64,000 nt of DNA from Simmondsia chinensis (Eukaryota > Streptophyta > Magnoliopsida > Caryophyllales > Simmondsiaceae): positions 21,995,212 to 22,059,211 of the forward strand of contig JAGTTD010000016.1 of assembly GCA_018398585.1 (NCBI GenBank), read 5' to 3'. Of this stretch, positions 60,501-64,000 are shown in pieces. The translations under genes were made by a program, and so were the position numbers. Position 1 is the stretch's first letter; every line of letters starts with the position of its first letter. Under the pieces are notes generated by a model. It saw nothing but the letters and a program-made list of their open reading frames with translations. It was not told where the DNA came from and did no database searches.

Positions 60501-61084
60501 TCTCGCCCATGGTCTACAAACTTGAAAAAATGACTCCTTTCCAAGCTTCTATCCCAGCGAGCATGTTTGGCTTATTACATTCCTAGTTGTTTTTATCAAA
60601 TTGCAGTTTCTAGTCACGAGATATTGCAGTCTTTGCTTTGGGTTCTTTTATGAAACATTAGTTTCCTTCAAGCGCAATGTAGGCAAGAAGTTTAATAAAA
60701 AGCTCTATGGTCAATAATCTTGTGACTTGAGTACTCTTTTCTAGGTAAGTGAGGTTAGGGATTCAAACCTAGGACTCTTTTTCTCAGGCCTCAATCCTAG
60801 TATTTTTACCATTAGACTAAGGCATAATTGGCTCACCAAATGCAATTAAAGATGTTTTAACAAACAAAATGATATACTATATATTATACCTGCAATTGCA
60901 AAAATAGTATTGTGTAGTACCTAATTAACTCATACCTCAAAATCCGTTCTATAACATTCTTGATTTGGTTCCATACATTTGCCTATTGACTCCACAGGTG
61001 ACCGTGATTATGGGAGAAGGATGGTATTTTGATTTCCATCACACACATTTTGATGCATATTCCCCTCCAGATTTTTACGTTCGG
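42863..61084 (+). CDS. PLC: Phosphoinositide-specific phospholipase C (exons 1-8, 3' end beyond window)
   Basis: Plant PI-PLC hydrolyses phosphatidylinositol phosphates at the plasma membrane, Ca2+-dependently. Eight exons join in frame through GT/AG introns: 42863-43180, 44840-45036, 45901-46036, 46765-47004, 47532-47767, 58691-58808, 59405-59557, 60998-61084, 495 codons in all. Residues 1-106 are the EF-hand-like N-terminus. The X domain has the catalytic histidines H124 (in [13 protein letters not shown]) and H170 (VLHGR), and the likely Ca2+ ligands N125, E154, D156 and E204. An acidic linker lies in exons 4-5, the Y domain follows to about residue 466, and C2 starts in exon 8. Plant PLCs are usually about 560-600 residues, so one more C2 exon is expected past 64000. 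No stop or frameshift is seen, so the gene looks functional. Confidence 0.95.
43181..44839 (+). other. PLC: PLC intron 1
   Basis: GTAATG to TTTTCCCAG. Holds an Au-like SINE fragment on the minus strand at about 43330-43435 (CGGCTCCCGCC, GCAGCC, AGAGGCTGTTTCC). Confidence 0.8.
43330..43435 (-). repeat. Au-like SINE fragment in PLC intron 1
   Basis: On the minus strand reads GGAAACAGCCTCT, then a GGGTAA-like segment, GGCTGC, and GGCGGGAGCCG, the characteristic second half of plant Au SINEs. Confidence 0.5.
44840..45036 (+). CDS. PLC: PLC exon 2 (X domain, catalytic histidines)
   Basis: Encodes [19 protein letters not shown] through VLHG plus two bases of an Arg codon. Acceptor TTTTCCCAG, donor GGAAG|GTGCAG. 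Confidence 0.94.
45901..46036 (+). CDS. PLC: PLC exon 3 (X domain, LEDH)
   Basis: Acceptor TTAAACAG. Completes the Arg codon, then [15 protein letters not shown] and [18 protein letters not shown]. The Glu of LEDH is a calcium ligand in the family. Donor GAG|GTAAAT. Intron 2 before it (45037-45900) shows no feature. Confidence 0.94.
46765..47004 (+). CDS. PLC: PLC exon 4 (end of X domain and linker)
   Basis: Acceptor [29 protein letters not shown], then [16 protein letters not shown] and a charged linker ending LSVDK. Donor AAG|GTATTC. 80 codons. Intron 3 before it (46037-46764) shows no feature. Confidence 0.93.
47532..47767 (+). CDS. PLC: PLC exon 5 (acidic linker and start of Y domain)
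   Basis: Acceptor ATGTCTAG. Starts [20 protein letters not shown], the very acidic X/Y linker, then [16 protein letters not shown] of the Y domain. Ends two bases into an Arg codon at CATCAG|GTACTT. Intron 4 before it (47005-47531) shows no feature. Confidence 0.93.
47860..48070 (-). repeat. SINE-like fragments in PLC intron 5
   Basis: ACAACAACAACCTAGTGCC followed by CTAAGGGCTTCCGC at 48008-48045 is the reversed 3' end of an Au-like SINE. Just upstream, AGGATTTTGAATCTAGGACC (about 47890) resembles a tRNA B box on the minus strand and shares phrases with 60740-60780. Confidence 0.4.
48868..49262 (-). repeat. Chromovirus 3' LTR
   Basis: On the plus strand TGTTAGCTTTCAATTAGG to GATTTATAACA. 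Paired with 57745-58139. Confidence 0.95.
49292..51139 (-). pseudogene. Chromovirus pol, 3' part: RNase H end, integrase, chromodomain-like tail
   Basis: Continues the frame of 54345-57505 exactly once the hAT and one target duplication (3213 bp, a multiple of three) are discounted. Begins [20 protein letters not shown] (RNase H end). Then the zinc-binding region with CEVCQ, whose upstream half is duplicated (50454-50759). The integrase core has SMDFIEGLP (Asp), [11 protein letters not shown] (Asp) and [14 protein letters not shown] (Glu). Near the C-terminus [18 protein letters not shown] looks like a chromodomain, which targets integration. No internal stop. The real start of this exon-like part is the hAT junction, not a methionine. 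Confidence 0.92.
50454..50759 (-). repeat. 153-bp in-frame tandem duplication in integrase
   Basis: Two head-to-tail copies (50454-50606 and 50607-50759) differ by one base that I can see (CAAATCAGTGG against CAAATTAGTGG, changing Asp to Asn). Each encodes 51 residues containing [20 protein letters not shown], the His-His half of the integrase HHCC zinc finger. Confidence 0.9.
51485..51545. repeat. Two copies of a 32-bp unit in the hAT 3' region
   Basis: ATATGGGGGGTGCGGTCGTC plus TTTTGA occurs twice back to back, just past the transposase stop. Confidence 0.75.
51583..53803 (-). pseudogene. hAT transposase, near-intact
   Basis: Cut-and-paste transposase of the Ac/RICESLEEPER-like group. Frames 53803-53003, 52984-52358 and 52386-51583. 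N-terminus Ser-rich, then a BED zinc finger ([13 protein letters not shown] to [13 protein letters not shown]), the first catalytic Asp in LTSDVWRS, the second in ITFDNATNN, and the Glu in [11 protein letters not shown] within the C-terminal dimerisation domain [20 protein letters not shown]. Only two defects: an in-frame TGA at about 52996 after ITAH, and a one-base slip in a run of eight T (minus strand) near 52410. Acidic C-terminus. It may be recently dead, or the slip may be an assembly error. Confidence 0.9.
54345..57505 (-). pseudogene. Chromovirus gag-pol, 5' part: gag, protease, RT, RNase H start
   Basis: From ATG at 57505 ([13 protein letters not shown]). Coiled-coil-like stretch at residues 38-100 ([10 protein letters not shown]...[10 protein letters not shown]). 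Gag domain about 240-395, zinc knuckle [14 protein letters not shown] at 437-450, protease [11 protein letters not shown] at 521-531, RT about 715-890 with catalytic [11 protein letters not shown], RNase H from about 1003 ([17 protein letters not shown]). The gag-pol reading runs to about codon 1053, where the hAT begins; the frame then runs on 68 codons into transposon sequence to a stop at 54140. No stop or frameshift before the insertion. Confidence 0.94.
57532..57744 (-). promoter_or_regulatory. Chromovirus leader and tRNA-iMet primer site
   Basis: The primer site TGGTATCAGAGCC lies on the minus strand at 57742-57730, two bases from the 5' LTR, and is complementary to the 3' end of initiator tRNA-Met. 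The rest is untranslated leader with many TCTGAATTT-type words. Confidence 0.88.
57745..58139 (-). repeat. Chromovirus 5' LTR
   Basis: 395 bp. TATA-like box on the minus strand at about 57920 (CTATAAATAAGC). Confidence 0.95.
58691..58808 (+). CDS. PLC: PLC exon 6 (Y domain)
   Basis: Completes the split Arg codon, then [20 protein letters not shown] and [19 protein letters not shown], the most conserved part of the Y domain. Donor CAG|GTTTGG. Confidence 0.95.
58809..59404 (+). other. PLC: PLC intron 6
   Basis: GTTTGG to GATGGCAG. AT-rich; nothing else recognised. Confidence 0.85.
59405..59557 (+). CDS. PLC: PLC exon 7 (end of Y domain)
   Basis: 51 codons, [20 protein letters not shown] and YVKKPDFLL to LLVKRTLK. 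Donor AAG|GTGAGT. Confidence 0.95.
59621..60231. mobile_element. hAT MITE in PLC intron 7
   Basis: About 59629-60223. Ends TAGGGGTGTAAATGAGCC and, reversed, TAGAGATGTAAACAAACC. Flanks TGTTCGGG (59621-59628) and TGTTGGGG (60224-60231) fit an 8-bp duplication with one change. Interior full of CGAGCT and GAGCTCG words. Related to the MITE at 36321-36724. Confidence 0.75.
60710..60830 (-). repeat. tRNA-derived SINE-like fragment
   Basis: On the minus strand TTAGTCTAATGG (A-box-like) is followed about 50 bases later by GGTTTGAATCC (B-box-like). The spacing suits a pol III promoter of a SINE; no full tRNA cloverleaf forms. Confidence 0.4.
60998..61084 (+). CDS. PLC: PLC exon 8 (start of C2 domain)
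   Basis: 29 codons, [13 protein letters not shown] and [16 protein letters not shown]. Donor CGG|GTAAGC. The following exon with the rest of C2 is not in the window. Confidence 0.94.
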
Positions 61085-61249
61085 GTAAGCTACATGATCT
61101 CCCTTTAACAAATATTTGCTACTTTCTTGTTTAGCATCGTGCATCTTGTTAATGAACAATATCAAAAGCTTAAGTTGGTAAATGAGACCCAAAAATAATT
61201 TCATATTTATCCCTACAAGCATGCCATGCTTTCCATGCTCTACATGCCT

Positions 61250-61385
61250 ATCAGGTTGGGGGTCCTCAGAAACAGCCTCTTGTTAGGGCATCACCCTAAA
61301 GGGGTAAGGCCGTACATCCTACTCCTGCTAGTCCTTGCTTACACGGGAGCCCTTGAGACACTAGGCTTGGTGTTGTATCCCAATA
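61250..61385 (+). repeat. Au-like SINE in PLC intron 8
   Basis: GGTCCTCAGAAACAGCCTCTT, a GGGGTAAGGCCGTACATCCT-like segment and CTTACACGGGAGCC followed by TTGAGACACTAGG match the sense-strand layout of plant Au SINEs. Confidence 0.55.
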
Positions 61386-61690
61386 AGCCTTCCATGCAAA
61401 GTCTGTTGGGCAAAAAAGTATGAATATTGGACCGAACCTCCTTAGACCTTATGCGAAATTGTCCAAGGCTGTATATATGAGTCTAGTAGTAAAATTCCAC
61501 ATTTGTCTTCTGGCAAAAAAGAGATCAATGTATAAGTTAAGTAGGTTATATTATCTAATGCTAACTAGACTTGTTCTATCCAAAAAAATGTTAACTAGAC
61601 TTGAGAAGGAATCCACTTGGGATTATATATGACCTCATATGTGTCAATCATGAGCCGCGATTGAGGGCTCAGAAAATTTCACTTGGAATG

Positions 61691-62113
61691 TGACGCGGTA
61701 CGAGTATAATGTAAAATATGCGATTCCTGAAGATATCTGGATTATAAGGAATTTAAATATATTTGTAACTTTTAATTTCTTTGGAAGCTAGTTTATCTTT
61801 TAGAATTTATTGAGTTAGATTAGATTAAGATTATTTAGGATTATCTATTAGTTTAATTAGGTTTTCTTTTAGTTTAATTTTCCTATTCCTATTCAACTTG
61901 ATTTTGTTTAGGTTTCTATTTCTATAAATAGGGACCTTAGGTTGATTTAAAGACAGTTTTCTTGATTATTCAATAAAGGTTTGTTATTTTCCCGAGTTTA
62001 GGGATTTCTTTCGGTGGATTCCGAATTTGTCTGTTTGAGCGAAATTAGAGCAAACATCCGTTCGTGAGTCTTACGAACATAACAATTCTGAAACCCGCTT
62101 CTGTCTTGCTTCA
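61691..62113 (+). repeat. 5' LTR of PDS5-carrying element
   Basis: 423 bp, TGACGCGGTACGAG to GTCTTGCTTCA. TATA-like box at about 61923 (TCTATAAATAGGG). Confidence 0.88.
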
Positions 62114-62115
62114 AT

Positions 62116-62128
62116 TGGTATCAGAGCC
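62116..62128 (+). promoter_or_regulatory. tRNA-iMet primer binding site
   Basis: TGGTATCAGAGCC, complementary to the initiator tRNA-Met 3' end, two bases inside the LTR. Confidence 0.9.
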
Positions 62129-62419
62129 TCGTATCGTTCCTTCCCATATTTCCTATCATCCATCAACCATCATTCATCATCAACATTTTCAAAAAGAAAA
62201 AAAGAAAAAGAAAAATTCACCAAGCCACAATTCAAACACAAACCCCAAAACCACAAAAACAAACCCACCGAACATTAGATCTGATAGCCCCAGCCTCGTT
62301 ACTACCACCGTCACTTCCTTCACTACCTCTGTCATTGTCAAAAAAAAAAAAAAAAAAGAAAAAGGTTTTTTATTTTTTTATTTTTTATGTTGAGATTTGC
62401 GCTTAATATCGGAATGAGC

Positions 62420-63402
62420 GATAAGTAAGCTTGAGAGAAATCTTGGGGCGATCGGAAATTGACTTCTTACTAGTCCTCCTGAATCAAACAATGAGCTCCT
62501 CTCGTTTCTTTATACGACTTTAGCACGTCTTGCGAAAGTGGAATTTGTGTCATCAAAGTCTATGAGGAATGCACTTTCTCTATTAATGAAAGCATTAGTG
62601 CGTGACCAACTATTGAAGCATCGTGATCCTGATGTAAAAGTTGCAGTTGCTGCTTGCCTCATTGAAATTACAAGAATTACAACTCCTGATATACCCTATG
62701 ATGGTGGTCAAATGATAAAGGTATTTCAATCAATTGTGTCTTTTGTCGAGAAATTATTTGACATGTCTAGCAGATCCTACAACAAGAGAGTCATGATTCT
62801 CGAAGTTATGACACTCTAGATCTCTGTTTGATGATGTTATATCTTAAATGTGATACCTTGATTTTGGAGATGTTTCAATAAGGTACTTTCACGATGGTGC
62901 CGTGTTTTCTTTTAAGGAGATGATTATGACATTGATCCTATGTGAGAGTGATGATTTATCGCCTAAGTTGTTATTATGCATCTTAGAGATTATTAAGAAG
63001 GGAAATAATGACGTCTTGTCTATTACTCGAAGGCTTTTATTAGAGGTATTTGAAAAAACCGCAGAAAGAATCAAACTATTCCTTGCCTATTTAGTAGAAT
63101 TTTATGGGATTTCCTTGGATGATTATAGTGAGATTGTTGGTAATATATATCCAATGGTGCCTACTACAGCTAAACTTATAGAACAACTTAATATGGGAGA
63201 AGCTGCGTATGATCATGAGGAACCATCCCATGCAAATATTGAACCCGAGCAACAAATTTATGAAGTGGAGCACGACATTAGACAACTAGAGGAAAAATAT
63301 GATTGCAATGTGGTAGTTCCAACTAAAAATGAGATGAAGAGATTGAGCATATTGACTTCATTATTCATGACGACACATTTGATTGAAACACTCATCCCCT
63401 AA
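62420..63402 (+). pseudogene. PDS5: PDS5-like retrocopy (sister chromatid cohesion cofactor), truncated
   Basis: PDS5 binds cohesin and regulates its hold on chromatin. The retrocopy covers only the N-terminal HEAT-repeat part. 62430-62537 gives LERNLGAIGN and SPPESNNELLSFLYTTLARL. 62538-62816 gives SSKSMRNALSLLMKALVRD, KHRDPDVKVAVAACLIEITR and SYNKRVMILEVMTL. After a frame slip, 62820-62880 gives LCLMMLYLKCDTLILEMFQ, then TAA. 62884-63402 gives FSFKEMIMTLILCESDDLSP, LLLEVFEKTAERIK and YGISLDDYSEIVGNIYP. Plant PDS5 has these blocks in this order. They are nearly contiguous here, so introns may be missing, which fits an RNA-derived capture. At least one slip and several stops make it non-functional. 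Confidence 0.82.
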
Positions 63403-63549
63403 TAATAATGCTACATCAACAGGAGAAGAATGAGAATGGTCAATTTGTTGTGTTGTGTTTCACCTTGAAGCTACTCTTTTGGTGTTTCATCCAATTTATC
63501 TTGCGGCATTATAAAGCTCGAGGACAAGTTTTTTGTAACTAGGAGAGAA

Positions 63550-63964
63550 TGACGTGATACGAGGATAATGTAAAATATGGTATTCATGAAGATATCTGGA
63601 TTCGAAGGAATTTAAATATATTTGTAGCTGTTAAATTATTTAGATGTTAGTTTAGCATTTAGAATTTATTGAGTTAGATTAGATTAAGATTATTTGGGAT
63701 TATCTATTATTTTAATTAGATTTTTAATTTTCCTATTCATGTTCAATTTGACTTTGTTTAGGTTTCTATTTCTATAAATAGGGACTATAGATTGTTTTAA
63801 AAGACAGTTTTCTTGATTATTCAATAAATGTTTGTTATTTTCCCAAGTTTAGGGATTTCTTTTGGTGGATTCCGAATACGTCTGTTCGAGCAAAATTCGA
63901 GCAAACATCCATTCATGTGTCTTACGAACTTAACAATTCTGAAACCCGCTTCCGTCTTGCATCA
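63550..63964 (+). repeat. 3' LTR of PDS5-carrying element
   Basis: 415 bp, TGACGTGATACGAG to GTCTTGCATCA. The last 36 bases of the window (63965-64000) are flank, still intronic. Confidence 0.87.
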
Positions 63965-64000
63965 GTATGAGATCAAGTGGGAGACTCTAAACTTTTTTAG

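Larger units (their letters stand above)
59558..60997 (+). other. PLC: PLC intron 7 with hAT MITE and SINE-like repeat
   Basis: GTGAGT to CTCCACAG. Holds the MITE at 59629-60223, a second GAGCTTAT-rich stretch (60235-60520), and a tRNA-like SINE fragment on the minus strand (about 60710-60830). Confidence 0.85.
61686..63969 (+). mobile_element. Non-autonomous LTR retrotransposon carrying a captured PDS5 sequence
   Basis: LTRs 61691-62113 and 63550-63964 are about 88-90 percent alike by eye. TGGTATCAGAGCC, the tRNA-iMet primer site, starts at 62116, two bases after the LTR. CTCGAGGACAAG and the purine-rich AGGAGAGAA precede the 3' LTR. Flanks GAATG (61686-61690) and GTATG (63965-63969) differ at one base. 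The 1436-bp interior encodes no gag or pol; its only coding signal is PDS5-like. Same orientation as PLC. Confidence 0.85.
61085..64000 (+). other. PLC: PLC intron 8 (incomplete)
   Basis: Begins GTAAGC. No C2 continuation is seen in any frame to the window end, so the intron is at least 2.9 kb. It contains the SINE at about 61250-61385 and the PDS5-carrying LTR element. Confidence 0.8.

Noticed and set aside
62064..62393. 109-codon frame across the LTR end of the PDS5-carrying element
   Set aside because: Runs through the primer site and A-rich leader; no domain, and not in frame with the PDS5 part in a meaningful way.

Overview
This window is nuclear DNA of a flowering plant, most likely a eudicot. 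The evidence is a spliced plant-type phosphoinositide phospholipase C gene with GT/AG introns, plant lineages of LTR retrotransposons (Athila-like, chromovirus, copia), hAT transposons and Au-like SINEs, all in an AT-rich background. The species cannot be named from the sequence. There are no bacterial operons, CRISPR arrays or rRNA genes, and I found no convincing tRNA gene.

Region 1-42.8 kb is a transposon graveyard. In order it holds: a terminal-inverted-repeat element (about 1-1080); an inverted pair of LTR-like repeats (1.9-3.7 kb); a diverged solo LTR (5.04-6.65 kb) inside other LTR-like sequence; a solo LTR (7725-8416); a complete but mutated Athila-like Ty3/gypsy element with a GTTAC target duplication (9216-20981); a short hAT element with target duplication CTTATAGG (22104-22618); a solo LTR with target duplication GTATA (25280-26039); a complete, mutated copia element on the minus strand with target duplication AGTTT (26163-32782); a GC-rich palindromic tandem repeat (33.3-34.1 kb); a hAT MITE inside a SINE (36.3-36.8 kb); a LINE 3' remnant (38.2-39.2 kb); and a long inverted repeat (41.4-42.65 kb) ending about 200 bp before the only recognisable host gene.

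The host gene is a PI-PLC on the plus strand starting at 42863. Eight coding exons are visible (495 codons: EF-hand-like region, X domain, acidic linker, Y domain, start of C2). The rest of C2 must lie beyond 64000. Its introns are loaded with transposons. Intron 5 (10.9 kb) holds a chromovirus on the minus strand, itself split by a 3.2 kb hAT transposon with an almost intact transposase. Intron 7 holds another hAT MITE. The last intron holds an Au-like SINE and an unusual LTR element.

Three observations stand out. First, the LTR element at 61691-63964 carries no gag or pol but contains a PDS5 cohesin-cofactor retrocopy between its LTRs, which is host-gene capture. Second, the copia element lacks the normal tRNA-iMet primer site; exactly where the primer site should be, two bases inside the LTR, lies a 14-base block perfectly complementary to a block inside its own LTR, suggesting self-priming. 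Third, the chromovirus gag-pol was one open frame of about 1666 codons before the hAT insertion and carries a near-identical 51-codon in-frame duplication of part of the integrase zinc-binding region.
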